From assembly GCF_001590795.1 (NCBI RefSeq), contig NZ_JXDL01000001.1, positions 370,037 through 420,854 on the forward strand: a stretch of DNA of 50,818 bases. The letters run 5' to 3'. Positions 23,498 to 32,519 of the stretch are shown here, one piece after another; the stretch's first letter is position 1; each line of letters starts with the position of its first letter. The notes beneath the pieces were generated by a model, which did not search any database, was not told the origin of the DNA, and saw only the letters and a list, made by a program, of their open reading frames with translations. This DNA is from Bradyrhizobium sp. AT1. Lineage in GTDB: Bacteria > Pseudomonadota > Alphaproteobacteria > Rhizobiales > Xanthobacteraceae. Both the position numbers and the translations under genes were made by a program.

Positions 23498-24444
23498 ATG
23501 AACAGTATTGATGACGTGCCCGGGTTGGCACCCAAAGTATTTCGCTTTTCAGAGTCGATGAATTTCGGAATGCCATCCGGGGCCTGAACTTCGAATTCAC
23601 GCCGTTCGTGCGGAGGATTTCGGCCGAGCAGATCATTCTGTCGTTGCCCGGCTGCGACGTGAATCTGACGACCGCATTTCCGCGCGTGGTCGACGCGCAG
23701 CTCGTCGAGAATTGCACGGCGGTCGGCTTCACCATGGACGAGCTTGACGTTCCCATCCGTTTCAACGGCTCCCAGCGTGCGCGCCCGGCCATCGTCGTCG
23801 GCAGCGGCGGCGCGGGCTACACCATCATCGAGGAGGTGCAGCGGCAAATTGCTTCGGTGGTTTTCAGGCCGGAGGTGGCGGACCGCGGCTGGCCAAGACC
23901 GGCGCAGAGCTTCAAGATTTTCGAGACGAGCGCCGCGGGCTTGGATCGTTTGCGCGTCATCGTACGTGAGGTGCTAGCCGCGGCTTCGGACCCCGTGCGG
24001 GCCTCAGATATTCCCCTCAAGGCAAGAGCAATGAAGGAGTCTTTGCTCGCAGCTGTCGACCACGCACTTGAAGACGTTGTCTCGGTGCGCTGGACCCTGC
24101 GCCCCAATGACGAGCGAAACTTCAGGATATTCCGGGAGATCAGTGCGCTTTTGTCCGATGATCTCTCGCAGCCGATCTACAGCGAGGAGATTGCGCGCAA
24201 GCTCGGGCTGTCCGTCCGCACCATGCACGACGTCATCCCCCGCTATCGCGGCATGAGCCTGCACCGGTACTTGCGCCTGCGCCGGTTGTGGCTGGTGCGC
24301 CGGCGGCTGCTGGCGGGCGCCGATAGCGTCAAGACCGTCGCGCTGGCGTTCGGCTTCTGGCATCTGAGCGACTTCTCCCGGAGTTACCGCGAGCAATTTG
24401 GCGAGACGCCGTCGCAGACTTTGGAAGGCGGGCGCGGTCGCTAG
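23498..24444 (+). pseudogene. AraC-family regulator, frameshifted near residue 20
   Basis: The family N-terminus is read from ATG 23498 (MNSIDDVPGLAPKVFRFSES). The rest, from VDEFRNAIRGLNFEFTPFVR to the C-terminal helix-turn-helix (LGLSVRTMHDVIPRYRGMSL and AFGFWHLSDFSRSYREQFGE), lies in another frame. One base is missing near 23555. No good start codon occurs in the second frame until GTG 23608, which would remove part of the ligand-binding half. The ligand-binding and DNA-binding parts otherwise look intact, so this is either a recent lesion or an assembly error. The ligand is unknown. Confidence 0.75.
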
Positions 24445-24494
24445 CTGGCAAATGGGGTAGGATCACATGGCGGTTTCGTGCTACCGTCCCGGCC

Positions 24495-25085
24495 ATGAGC
24501 AATCGCATTCTCGTCCTCTACGGTTCCTACCGTTCCGACCGCATGGGCATCCGCCTTGCGAATTTCGTCATCAATCGGCTGCGCGGGCGCGGCGACGACG
24601 TCGAGTTCATCGACGCCAAGGCGATCGGCCTGCCGATGCTCGACCGCATGTACAAGGAATATCCCAAGGGCGCGGCGCCCGAGGCGCTGGAAAAGCTGGC
24701 CGCGCAGATCCGCGGCGCCGACGGTTTTGTCTTTGTCACCGGTGAGTACAATTGGGGCATTCAGCCGGGCCTGAAGAACCTCACCGACCATTTCCTCGAG
24801 GAGTGGTTCTGGCGCCCGGCCGCGATCGTGAGCTATTCGGCCGGCCGGCTCTCGGGCGCGCGTGCGTCTACGGCCTGGCACGGCACGCTGTCGGAGATGG
24901 GCATGGTGGTGGTGTCGAGCACCATCGGCGTCGGCCCGATCGCGCAGACGCTGTCCGAGGACGGCGAACCGATCGGCGACGGCGGCAAAGCGCTGGAACG
25001 CTCGTTCCCGCGCTTTGCCGACGATCTGCAGTGGTGGATCGAGGCCGCCAAGGCGCAGCGGGCGCGCAAGGCGCCGCCGTACTAG
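24495..25085 (+). CDS. NADPH-dependent FMN reductase
   Basis: This 196-residue flavodoxin-fold reductase of the ArsH/YieF/SsuE group has the phosphate loop LYGSYRSDRMGIRLAN at the start and the signature GEYNWGIQPGLKNLTDHF. It reduces FMN, quinones or azo compounds with NADPH, and the specific role is unknown. ATG 24495 is supported by homology to the very N-terminus. It follows the frameshifted araC gene by 50 nt on the same strand and is its possible target. A REP pair sits 10 nt after the stop. Confidence 0.88.
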   Translation: MSNRILVLYGSYRSDRMGIRLANFVINRLRGRGDDVEFIDAKAIGLPMLDRMYKEYPKGAAPEALEKLAAQIRGADGFVFVTGEYNWGIQPGLKNLTDHFLEEWFWRPAAIVSYSAGRLSGARASTAWHGTLSEMGMVVVSSTIGVGPIAQTLSEDGEPIGDGGKALERSFPRFADDLQWWIEAAKAQRARKAPPY

Positions 25086-25095
25086 GCCCGGCTGC

Positions 25096-25180
25096 GTAGC
25101 CCGGATGGAGCGAAAGCGTAATCCGGGGCAGTGCCGATGACGTTCGAATCCCGGATTTCGCTGCGCTTTATCCGGGCTAC
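25096..25180. repeat. REP pair (inverted)
   Basis: Forward GTAGCCCGGATGGAGCGAAA ... AATCCGGGG and inverted TCCCGGATTTCGCTGCGCTT ... ATCCGGGCTAC are separated by about 20 nt, between convergent genes. The inverted copy carries a TTTATCC variant. Confidence 0.9.
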
Positions 25181-25192
25181 GAGTTCATGCCT

Positions 25193-27274
25193 TTAAGCCG
25201 CCCGGACCTCGCCGAGGAAACGGTCGAACTGTCCGGCGAGATCGCGCGACTGGGTCGAGAGCTGCTCGGCGGCGACCAGCACTTCCCGTGCGGCAGCGCC
25301 GGTGTCGTCGGCGGCGCGCTGCACGCCCGATATGTTGGTGTTGACCTCCTGGGTGCCGCGGGCGGCCTCCTGGACGCTGCGGGAGATCTCCTTGGTGGCC
25401 GAGCCCTGCTCCTCGATCGCCGCGGCAATCGCGGTGCCGATCTGGTCGATCTCGCCGATGACGTCGGCGACGTTGCGGATCGCGGCCACGGTCTCGTCGC
25501 TCGCGGTCTGGATCGCCGTGATCTGCTCGGAGATCTCGGTGGTGGCCTTGGCGGTCTGGCCGGCCAGTGACTTCACTTCCGAGGCGACCACGGCAAAGCC
25601 GCGACCGGCATCGCCGGCGCGCGCGGCCTCGATCGTGGCGTTGAGTGCGAGAAGATTGGTCTGCTCGGCGATGCTCTGGATCAGCGTGACGACGTCGCCG
25701 ATCTTCTGGGCGCCCTCAGCGAGCATGCGCGCGGTGTCGCCGGTGCGGCGGGCGTTGTCGACGGCGCGGGCCGCGATCTCGGTGCTCTGCGCGACCTGAC
25801 GGCCGATCTCGGAGATCGAGGAGGTCAGCTCCTCGGTGGCGCTGGCGACGGTTTGCACATTGGTCGAGGTCTGCTCGGAGGCAGCCGCGACCACCGCGGC
25901 CTGGCTGTTGGTCTGGGCCGCCGTCGAGGTCATCGACTGCGCGGTGGTTTCCATGGTCGAGGACGCCCGCGAAAGGCCGCCGACGAGCTCGGTGACCTTG
26001 GCCTCGAACGCGCGGGTGAGCTCGTCGAGCGCCTGGGCGCGGCGCATCTTGCCGTCGTTTTCGGCCTGCTTCTCGGCCGCCAGCCGGTCGGCCCGGATCA
26101 TGTTGTCCTTGAAGACCTGAACGGCCGCAGCCATCGCCCCGATCTCGTCGGAGCGCTCGGCGCCGGGGATGCTGTCCGCAACCTCGCCCTCGGCGAGCCG
26201 CGACATCCGGCTCGTCAGGTGGACGATCGGTGCGCAGACGCGGCGGCGAACCATCACGATGAGACCGGCGCTCGCGATCAACACGGCGGCAAGGCCGGCA
26301 AGCGCGATGATGAAGCTGGTGCGCGCGGCAGAGGAGGCGCCGGCGAGGATCTGCTCGGCGTTGTCGTAGAAGGCGTCGCGGACCTCGATGATGGTGCTGA
26401 GGCCGCGCTGGGTGGCGGCGTAATAGGTCTCCATGTCGTGTTCGTACTTGCCGCTGATGGCACCGTCCTTGACCAGCTTGAGCTCGCGGCCGAACTCCTC
26501 GACATAGATCGAATTGAACTTCTCCAGGGCCGCGGCGACGTTCGCCGGAGTAGCCGGATTGCCGCGCAGTTCCAGCAGCGCCATCACGAGCTGGTCGTTG
26601 CGGCCCTGGGAGCGACCGATGTCGGCCTTCTCGGTGTCGGTCGCCGGCTTCTTGCCGCCGACGAGGTTCTTGTGCAGGCTGGAGTTGAAACCGCCGACGT
26701 CGCGCAGCGTCATGGCCGTGTTGGCGTAGCTTGCCTGCCGGTAGGCGTCGCCGTTCAGGATCGCCATGCGGCGGACCTGCTCGTTGAGCAGCGCGGTCAC
26801 GCTGGCGTTGAGCACGGCGTTGTCGGCGACGATCTTCTTGGCTGCGTCCTTGCGCGCCTCCGCAGGTCCGGTGAGCGCCTTGTCGATGGCCGCGCGGAGT
26901 GCGGTGAATTTCGAATTGATGCCGTCGATATTGCCACCGATGGTGTTGCCGTCGTCGAAAGAGCCGGGCAGCTCCTTGCGCAGCGCGTTCATCTTGTCGC
27001 GCGCGCCGTCGGTCTGCTTGCGCAGCTTGTCCTGCTCGGTCAGGAGCGCCGGGTCCACCGCCGCCGGCCCGTAGAGGATGTTGGTGGAAAAGCCGCGCTC
27101 GGGATTGAGGTAGCGCGGGATGTCGCTGACGGCGCGGGCGATCGAAAGCCGGCCTTCCGCTTCGGTGATCCGCTCCATCGTCTGGTACTTGGTGACGGCG
27201 ACGTAGACGGCGAGGCCGCCGCCCACGGTCGAGAGCGAGACGATGGCGGTGGTCAGGAGCGTACCGATTTTCAT
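25193..27274 (-). CDS. Methyl-accepting chemotaxis protein
   Basis: This 693-residue transmembrane chemoreceptor has TM1 at about residues 7-28, a periplasmic sensor of about 290 residues, and TM2 at about 321-342 ([20 protein letters not shown]). A HAMP domain follows ([20 protein letters not shown]), then the cytoplasmic signalling helices with the conserved tip [20 protein letters not shown]. The C-terminus FLGEVRAA lacks a CheR-docking pentapeptide. The sensor contains a NIT-like helical layout, but the ligand cannot be named. It is monocistronic, with no che genes nearby. Confidence 0.95.
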   Translation of the reverse strand: MKIGTLLTTAIVSLSTVGGGLAVYVAVTKYQTMERITEAEGRLSIARAVSDIPRYLNPERGFSTNILYGPAAVDPALLTEQDKLRKQTDGARDKMNALRKELPGSFDDGNTIGGNIDGINSKFTALRAAIDKALTGPAEARKDAAKKIVADNAVLNASVTALLNEQVRRMAILNGDAYRQASYANTAMTLRDVGGFNSSLHKNLVGGKKPATDTEKADIGRSQGRNDQLVMALLELRGNPATPANVAAALEKFNSIYVEEFGRELKLVKDGAISGKYEHDMETYYAATQRGLSTIIEVRDAFYDNAEQILAGASSAARTSFIIALAGLAAVLIASAGLIVMVRRRVCAPIVHLTSRMSRLAEGEVADSIPGAERSDEIGAMAAAVQVFKDNMIRADRLAAEKQAENDGKMRRAQALDELTRAFEAKVTELVGGLSRASSTMETTAQSMTSTAAQTNSQAAVVAAASEQTSTNVQTVASATEELTSSISEIGRQVAQSTEIAARAVDNARRTGDTARMLAEGAQKIGDVVTLIQSIAEQTNLLALNATIEAARAGDAGRGFAVVASEVKSLAGQTAKATTEISEQITAIQTASDETVAAIRNVADVIGEIDQIGTAIAAAIEEQGSATKEISRSVQEAARGTQEVNTNISGVQRAADDTGAAAREVLVAAEQLSTQSRDLAGQFDRFLGEVRAA

Positions 27275-27367
27275 GATCTGTCCGGCAAATAACGGAGAAT
27301 TATTTTGCCCGGACGATAGTTTGCCCGTGTTAATCCCGGGTTTACGCTCCGGGTCGACGAAGCCGCC

Positions 27368-27619
27368 TCAGCTATAGGTCGCGCTGACCGATCCCAGCGG
27401 ACCAAAATCGGCAAGGTAGGTTTCGCCAGCCTTCGGTCGCAGCATGCCGGTCAGCGTGCCCGTGCTGATGGTCTGGCCGGCCTTGAGGCCGATGCCGGTC
27501 CGCGACAGCTCATTGGCAAGCCAGGCCAGCGGCATCTCCACCGTATAAGGTCCTGCGCGCGGCGGCAGGTCGGCGCCGAGACGCGCCTGATCGGGACAAA
27601 TCCATCGTTGCGTATCCAA
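27368..27619 (-). pseudogene. Remnant of a 2-keto-4-pentenoate hydratase/FAH-family gene
   Basis: The last 60-80 residues of a hydratase/decarboxylase-type protein are readable: YTVEMPLAWLANELSRTGIG, LKAGQTISTGTLTGMLRPKA and ETYLADFGPLGSVSATY. This is the conserved C-terminal part of the fumarylacetoacetate-hydrolase fold family used in aromatic meta-cleavage. Nothing upstream in the same frame encodes the rest, and the TetR gene begins at the break. It is a 3' fragment left by deletion or rearrangement. A full gene would be about 780 nt. Confidence 0.75.
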
Positions 27620-27621
27620 AT

Positions 27622-28230
27622 CTATCTGGTGACTCGGGTGAGGGCGGCGGTCAGCACGATCTCCAGCTCTTCCTGGACCTGATCGAGCGCGTCCGCGCGG
27701 CGGCTGGCACGGCACATCGCAACCGTGCCTTCGATCGAAGCCACGACGAGCGTTGCAAGTCGCTCCGCGCGTTCCGCGGCCAGCCCTTCACGCAGCAAGG
27801 CTGCGTGCATGATCTGCCGCCACTCTGCGAACACGCCATCGGCGAGGTCGAGCAGTTGCTGCTGCGCGGCGTCATCGTCCTTGTCGGAGACCTCGCCGAC
27901 ATAGCGGTCGACGGCGACGGCGAGCACCGGGCATCCGGCCTCGAAGCCGGTTGCCTCCAGCCGGCGGCGCCAGGAAGCCACAAAGGCCCGCAAGCCGTCG
28001 ATCACACCGCGGTCGCGCATGGCCTTCTCCAGGGGAGTGGACACCTGGGTGCCCGCGAAGATCACGGCTTCGGCGATCAACTGCCGCTTGCCGTCCGGAA
28101 AGTGGTGACCAATCGAGCCGCGCGGGGTCGCCGTGTGTCGAACGACGTCGCGCATGCTGGTGGCATTGACGCCGCGTCGGCTCATCAAATCGGCGGCGCC
28201 GGCGATCATCTTGTCGCGTGTGGTGGTCAT
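27622..28230 (-). CDS. TetR/AcrR-family regulator (LmrA/YxaF type)
   Basis: This 202-residue repressor-type protein has an N-terminal helix-turn-helix, DLMSRRGVNATSMRDVVRHT then PRGSIGHHFPDGKRQL, followed by the ligand-binding domain found in LmrA/YxaF-like regulators (AVAVDRYVGEVSDKD...). It is divergent from the crotonase gene. Two palindromes of related sequence lie between them (28264-28279 and 28297-28312), so it probably controls that gene and itself. The ligand may be an acyl-CoA or aromatic compound, but this is only context. Confidence 0.87.
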   Translation of the reverse strand: MTTTRDKMIAGAADLMSRRGVNATSMRDVVRHTATPRGSIGHHFPDGKRQLIAEAVIFAGTQVSTPLEKAMRDRGVIDGLRAFVASWRRRLEATGFEAGCPVLAVAVDRYVGEVSDKDDDAAQQQLLDLADGVFAEWRQIMHAALLREGLAAERAERLATLVVASIEGTVAMCRASRRADALDQVQEELEIVLTAALTRVTR

Positions 28231-28263
28231 CGGGGGTCCGTAATTGGCATCCGCTATCTAGAC

Positions 28264-28312
28264 TATGACGATTGACATAATCAAGCGAGGCTGAGATATG
28301 ACGTATGTCATA
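28264..28312. promoter_or_regulatory. Paired TetR operators and crotonase promoter
   Basis: TATGACGATTGACATA (28264-28279) and TATGACGTATGTCATA (28297-28312) share the arm TATGAC with an inverted partner. TTGACA (28272-28277) and a weak GATATG (28295-28300), 17 nt apart, form a plausible promoter for the gene at 28363. The first palindrome covers the -35 and the second the -10. Confidence 0.65.
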
Positions 28313-28362
28313 GTTTCGGGAAGGGCACCCTTTGACCATCATCACGATCATGGAGAAGGCGC

Positions 28363-29139
28363 ATGAGCGAAGGACACATTCGGACCGAAGTGCACGGCCA
28401 CGTTCTCAAGATCATCATCGACAACGCCGCGAAGAAGAACGCGTTCACGCCGGCGATGATGGAGCAATTGTCCGATGCGCTGACCGAGCTGCACGACAAT
28501 GAGGCCTATCGCGTCGGCGTGATCTGCGCCGAGGGCAGGGATTTCACCGCGGGTCTCGACATGCCGAAATTCTTCGGGCCGACCGCGGAGAAGCGCAACA
28601 TCAGGGAAGGCAATGTCGATCCGTTCGGCCTTGCCAAGCGCTGTCGCAAGCCGATCGTGACCGCCGTGCAAGGCATCGTGTTCACGATCGGCATCGAGCT
28701 GATGCTCGCCGGCGACATCGTGGTGGCCGCTGCGGACGCGCGCTTCTGCCAGATGGAATCCAAGCGCGGCATCGCGCCGCTTGGCGGCGCGCATTTCCGC
28801 TACCTTTCGCGCGCGGGCTGGGGCGATGCGATGTACCATCTGCTCCTGTGCGACGAGTTTTCGGCCGCGCGCGCCCATGCGATCGGCCTCGTCCAGGAGG
28901 TCGTGCCGGCAGGCGAGCAGGTCGAGCGTGCGATGACGCTCGCTGCGATCATCGCGGGCAATGCGCCGCTCGGCGTCCAGGTCACCAAGGAAGCGGCGGC
29001 GAAATATGTCGAAGGCGGCGAGGCGGCGGCGATCGCCTACATCCCGGAAATTCGCGCCCGCGTGCTCGGCAGCGCGGATGCGAAGGAAGGCATTCAATCC
29101 TTCATCGAGCGTCGTGCCGCAGTCTTCCAGGGGCGTTGA
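28363..29139 (+). CDS. Enoyl-CoA hydratase/isomerase-family protein
   Basis: This 258-residue crotonase-fold enzyme is likely an enoyl-CoA hydratase or isomerase. It begins with the family pattern GHVLKIIIDNAAKKNAFTPA. The oxyanion-hole region is EGRDFTAGLDMPKF, and the second motif is GIVFTIGIELMLAGDIVVAA, with FCQMESKRGIAPLGGAHFRY following. The downstream stretch is compatible with either hydration or isomerisation. It is divergent from a TetR gene with operators in between. Ribosome site GGAGAAGGC precedes ATG 28363. Substrate unknown. Confidence 0.88.
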   Translation: MSEGHIRTEVHGHVLKIIIDNAAKKNAFTPAMMEQLSDALTELHDNEAYRVGVICAEGRDFTAGLDMPKFFGPTAEKRNIREGNVDPFGLAKRCRKPIVTAVQGIVFTIGIELMLAGDIVVAAADARFCQMESKRGIAPLGGAHFRYLSRAGWGDAMYHLLLCDEFSAARAHAIGLVQEVVPAGEQVERAMTLAAIIAGNAPLGVQVTKEAAAKYVEGGEAAAIAYIPEIRARVLGSADAKEGIQSFIERRAAVFQGR

Positions 29140-29148
29140 TCAGACGCG

Positions 29149-29586
29149 CTAAACTTGCCGATCCAATTTCGACAGGATCTCCAGCGTGGCGCTGTCGCGT
29201 TCGCCTGCGAAATACCGGGCGAGTGCGTCACCGAAAATGGGCTGATCGGACACCGCGCCGAACAGCGTCATCGACGAGTGGAATTTGGCATCATCCGGCG
29301 CGCCGAGGATCGCGTTGATGCTCCGGCCCTCGACGGCGAGGACGAGCCCGGTGCATTCGACCAGGCGCGCCCCGAGCACCGGGTGGGCGAGATAGGCCCG
29401 GGCCTCCGCGCGGGAGCCGATGGCGTAGCGCTGCGACATGACGCTGAAGCCGAGACCTGCGATTTGCGGGAAGACAAACCACATCCAGTGGCTCTGTTTC
29501 CGCCCCCGGGTCAGCTCCGCCTGAACGTCGCGATAGACCGGGTCCTGGGCCCGGACAAAGCGCTGGAGATCGAACGGATCGGTCAT
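29149..29586 (-). CDS. DUF1810 protein
   Basis: This 145-residue protein belongs to the DUF1810 (calpastatin-like) family of unknown function. It starts DPFDLQRFVRAQDPVYRDVQ and keeps the hallmark GRKQSHWMWFVFPQIAGLG, followed by SQRYAIGSRAEARAYLAHPV. No signal peptide or membrane segment is present. It converges with the crotonase gene (9-nt gap) and has no obvious partner. Confidence 0.88.
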   Translation of the reverse strand: MTDPFDLQRFVRAQDPVYRDVQAELTRGRKQSHWMWFVFPQIAGLGFSVMSQRYAIGSRAEARAYLAHPVLGARLVECTGLVLAVEGRSINAILGAPDDAKFHSSMTLFGAVSDQPIFGDALARYFAGERDSATLEILSKLDRQV

Positions 29587-29717
29587 TTGATACCTTAGGA
29601 TGCCTGGTCGGGCCCTTGCCGGCCGCGATTATGCCTAACTTTTGGCTCCCAATGTGGTAGCTGGTATAGAGTCTCTGGGTGGGGGTGGGTCCCCCCGGGG
29701 GTCGATTTGGGGATCTG

Positions 29718-30740
29718 ATGGTTTCCGACCGCGCAAGCGCCGAGAGGCTGTTGTCGCGCCGCCGTATCGGGCGAGCGGAGACGATATTGCTGTCTTTGGC
29801 CGCCGTCGCGCTGGCACTGGGGGCTGCGGCCTGGGTTGCCGATATCGGCGATTCCAGTTCGCTGGTCACTGCCGCACTGCCGCCGGGCAATGGCCCGTCT
29901 TTCGAGGACCGCTTTGCTTCGGCGTCCGGCAATCCGTCTGCCCGGGAGCTTGGCCTGCGAACGATGGAGCGTTCCGCGTTGAACGCGGTCCAACTCAAGC
30001 TGCGCGACGCCAAGGCGATGCTGGCCCAGAAGCTCCAGGGCGACGAGTGGCGCTCGACCTTGACCGAAGACGACCGGCAGACGGTCGACGAGACCAGGCC
30101 CGCCACGCAGCGCGCCGACGCCGTTCCCATGCCGCGCTCGCGCCCGGCGCAGGCGGACTTCTCCGCCCAGATCGCGTCCAGCCAGGCCTATGCCGAGACC
30201 AACCCCAGGGTCGACAACCGCAACTTCTTCGAAAAATTCACCGACAAGATCAGGCTGGCGTCGCTGACGCCCGGCGACGGCCTGCTCGGCAGGGCGCCGG
30301 ATCTCGCCGCGCTCGGCTACGATTCGCGGACGGCGGTCTATGACATCAAGGCCAAGGCGCTGTACCTGCCGAGCGGCGTCGCGCTGGAAGCCCATTCGGG
30401 CATGGGCGCGCTGATGGACGACCCCGATCATGTCGATCAGCGCATGGTCGGTGCGACCCCGCCCGCGATCTACGACCTGAAGCCGCGCGAAAAGCTGTTC
30501 CACGGCATTCGGGCGCTGCGCCTGACGCCGACCGAGGGCACCAGCGCGCTCGGCCGCGTCGGCCTTTTGACCCACAGCTACATGCTGGGCCCGCGTGGTG
30601 ATTCCAACGGCTGCGTCTCGATCAAGGACTATGATCGTTTCCTCAAGGCTTGGGACAACGGCGAGTTCAACCGTCTCGTCGTGGTGCCGAGCCTGAGCGG
30701 ATCGGCGACCGCCTCGCAGCGCGCGAGCACCGACTCCTGA
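29718..30740 (+). CDS. DUF2778 (Tlde1-type) membrane-anchored protein
   Basis: This 340-residue protein has one N-terminal membrane segment (about residues 19-42, ETILLSLAAVALALGAAAWV), a disordered middle and a C-terminal DUF2778/Tlde1 domain. The catalytic-type signature is THSYMLGPRGDSNGCVSI, with the H and the SxGC motif of L,D-transpeptidase-like enzymes. Tlde1 was described as a peptidoglycan-targeting type VI effector domain, and here the protein may act on the cell's own wall. ATG 29718 follows GGGGA. No immunity or T6SS gene is adjacent. Confidence 0.8.
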   Translation: MVSDRASAERLLSRRRIGRAETILLSLAAVALALGAAAWVADIGDSSSLVTAALPPGNGPSFEDRFASASGNPSARELGLRTMERSALNAVQLKLRDAKAMLAQKLQGDEWRSTLTEDDRQTVDETRPATQRADAVPMPRSRPAQADFSAQIASSQAYAETNPRVDNRNFFEKFTDKIRLASLTPGDGLLGRAPDLAALGYDSRTAVYDIKAKALYLPSGVALEAHSGMGALMDDPDHVDQRMVGATPPAIYDLKPREKLFHGIRALRLTPTEGTSALGRVGLLTHSYMLGPRGDSNGCVSIKDYDRFLKAWDNGEFNRLVVVPSLSGSATASQRASTDS

Positions 30741-30807
30741 TATTTGCCTGCTTGCTGTGGGGCTGCCGTTTCCCCTTCGTTAAGCCGTCATCGTCCAGAA
30801 GCAGCCC

Positions 30808-31068
30808 ATGAGTAGTGATCCATCAAGTTCCGAGACCCCGCTGCGTACGACGTTCAAGATCAAGTTGAACGGTGACACGCTGGCGATCGCGACTGTCGGC
30901 CAGGCCTATCAATTTCTGACCAACTTCAAGTCGGTCGAATGGATGGAATTCCGTTCCCTGCATGAGGACGCCGTCGCCGCACTGGAAGGCGCGGCCGGTA
31001 ACGCGATGCTGGCGGTGCAGGCGACCAATGCCGTGCGCGCGCTGTTCGTCAGCGCGAAGCTGCTCTGA
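30808..31068 (+). CDS. DUF982-like small protein, 86 aa
   Basis: This 86-residue cytoplasmic protein fits the DUF982 pattern: a beta strand (FKIKLNGDTLAIATVGQAYQ), FLTNFKSVEWMEF with the conserved tryptophan, then a long helix with HEDAVAALEGAAGNAMLAVQ. Such proteins are abundant in rhizobia and have no known function. ATG 30808 has no strong ribosome site. A REP pair begins 9 nt after the stop, and the gene is probably co-transcribed with the Tlde1-type gene. Confidence 0.6.
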   Translation: MSSDPSSSETPLRTTFKIKLNGDTLAIATVGQAYQFLTNFKSVEWMEFRSLHEDAVAALEGAAGNAMLAVQATNAVRALFVSAKLL

Positions 31069-31077
31069 GGACCGCTC

Positions 31078-31163
31078 GTAGTCCGGATGGAGCGGAAGCG
31101 TAATCCGGGATTGCGTGCGTCGGCGGCACTGTCCCGGATTGCGCTGCGCTCCATCCGGGCTAC
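31078..31163. repeat. REP pair (inverted)
   Basis: Forward GTAGTCCGGATGGAGCGGAA ... AATCCGGGA and inverted TCCCGGATTGCGCTGCGCTC ... ATCCGGGCTAC are separated by about 20 nt. Confidence 0.92.
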
Positions 31164-31271
31164 AAGCCTTCACGCATCTTGAACTCTGCTCTCGGAACAG
31201 GCAAACGGTCCGCCAAGACCGTCGCCGAAAAACCCATACGTTTGAAAATTGGATTCAGGGGAGAGCCCATC

Positions 31272-32363
31272 ATGAAACGCCGTACATTCCTCAAGGGTGG
31301 TGCTGTCGCCGGCGCGACGACGCTGGTTGCTGCACCTGCGATCGCGCAGAGCGCGCCCGAGATCAAATGGCGTTTGACCTCGAGCTTCCCGAAGTCGCTC
31401 GATACCATCTACGGCACGGCGCAGACCTTCGCGAAATATGTTGCCGAGGCCACCGACAACAAATTCCAGATCCAGACCTTTGGCGCCGGCGAGATCGTTC
31501 CGGGCTTGCAGGCGCTCGACGCCGTCAGCACCGGTTCGGTGGAGATGGCGCAGACCCCGCTCTATTTCTACATCGGCAAGGAGCCCGCGCTGGCCTATGC
31601 CACCGGCGCGCCGTTCGGCATGAACCATCGCCATCAGGAATCCTGGTGGCACTTCGGCGGCGGCGCCGATCTCACCAATGAGGCGCTGAAACCGTTCAAG
31701 GCGCACGCCATCCTCTGCGGCAATTCCGGCACCCAGATGGGCGGCTGGTTCCGCAAGGAGATCAAGACCGTCGACGATCTCAAAGGCCTCAAATTCCGCA
31801 TCGCCGGCATGGGCGGCCACGTGCTGGCCAAGCTCGGCGTCGTGCCGCAGCAGATCGCGGGCGGCGACATCTATCCGGCGCTGGAGAAGGGCACGATCGA
31901 CGCGGTCGAGTTCGTCGGTCCCTATGACGACGAGAAGCTCGGCTTCCAGAAGGTCGCCAAATACTATTACTTCCCCGGCTGGTGGGAAGGCGGCGCGATG
32001 CTGCACATGATCGTCAATGACGAGAAATGGGCCTCGCTGCCCAAGCAGTACCAGGCGATCGTCAATCAGGCGGGTGCGGCCGCCGGCGCCTGGATGCTCG
32101 AGAAATACGACAGCGTGAATCCGGCGGCGCTGAAGCGTCTGATCGCCAATGGCGCGGAGCTGAAAGCGTTCCCGCAGCCGGTGCTGGAGGCCTGCTACAA
32201 CGCGACCCAGGACCATCTGAACGAGCTCGCCGCCAAGAGCGATCTGTTCAAGCGGACCAAGGAGAGCCACGACGCGTATATGAAGGAGCTGCTGTTCTAT
32301 ACGCAGATCGCGGAAAACTTCTACGACAACTATTTGCTCAGCAAGATGCGCAACAAGACCTGA
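31272..32363 (+). CDS. TRAP transporter substrate-binding protein, orphan
   Basis: This 363-residue periplasmic binding protein of the DctP/TakP type carries a Tat-like signal (KRRTFLKGGAVAGATTLVAA, cleavage near IAQ-SA). Conserved segments include EIKWRLTSSFPKSLDTIYGT, MAQTPLYFYIGKEPALAYAT and IAGMGGHVLAKLGVVPQQIA. TakP-like proteins bind 2-oxo or mono-carboxylates. ATG 31272 follows AGGGGAGAG and gives the signal at the N-terminus. No DctQ or DctM membrane genes are adjacent, so it must use a transporter encoded elsewhere. REP pairs lie on both sides. Confidence 0.92.
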   Translation: MKRRTFLKGGAVAGATTLVAAPAIAQSAPEIKWRLTSSFPKSLDTIYGTAQTFAKYVAEATDNKFQIQTFGAGEIVPGLQALDAVSTGSVEMAQTPLYFYIGKEPALAYATGAPFGMNHRHQESWWHFGGGADLTNEALKPFKAHAILCGNSGTQMGGWFRKEIKTVDDLKGLKFRIAGMGGHVLAKLGVVPQQIAGGDIYPALEKGTIDAVEFVGPYDDEKLGFQKVAKYYYFPGWWEGGAMLHMIVNDEKWASLPKQYQAIVNQAGAAAGAWMLEKYDSVNPAALKRLIANGAELKAFPQPVLEACYNATQDHLNELAAKSDLFKRTKESHDAYMKELLFYTQIAENFYDNYLLSKMRNKT

Positions 32364-32374
32364 TCGGAAGAAGA

Positions 32375-32398
32375 GGGCGCGGTGTTGACGCCGCGCCC
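32375..32398 (+). terminator. Hairpin after the TRAP gene
   Basis: A stem GGGCGCGG / CCGCGCCC with an 8-nt loop lies 12 nt after the stop codon. No T-run follows, so it may be an RNA-end stabiliser or a weak terminator. Confidence 0.55.
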
Positions 32399-32404
32399 AG
32401 CTCC

Positions 32405-32490
32405 GTAGCCCGGATGGAGCGTAGCGCAATCCGGAATCCCGCACGTCCAACGGCACCGTCCCGGATTACGCTTCGCTCCATCCGGGCTAC
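32405..32490. repeat. REP pair (inverted)
   Basis: Forward GTAGCCCGGATGGAGCGTAG ... AATCCGGAA and inverted TCCCGGATTACGCTTCGCTC ... ATCCGGGCTAC. It lies between the convergent TRAP gene and the ABC operon. Confidence 0.93.
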
Positions 32491-32519
32491 GAGACTGATT
32501 GCGTCGGTACGGCGTGACC

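Noticed and set aside
25853..27292. A long plus-strand open frame (479 codons) opposite the chemoreceptor
   Set aside because: It is antisense to a gene with clear chemoreceptor motifs, has arginine/glycine-rich composition typical of GC-rich shadow frames, and no ribosome site or family resemblance.
27329..27344. CtrA-like stretch upstream of the chemoreceptor gene (minus strand TAAA-N7-TTAAC)
   Set aside because: One mismatch in the first half. With such short motifs a near match is expected by chance, although the position is plausible.
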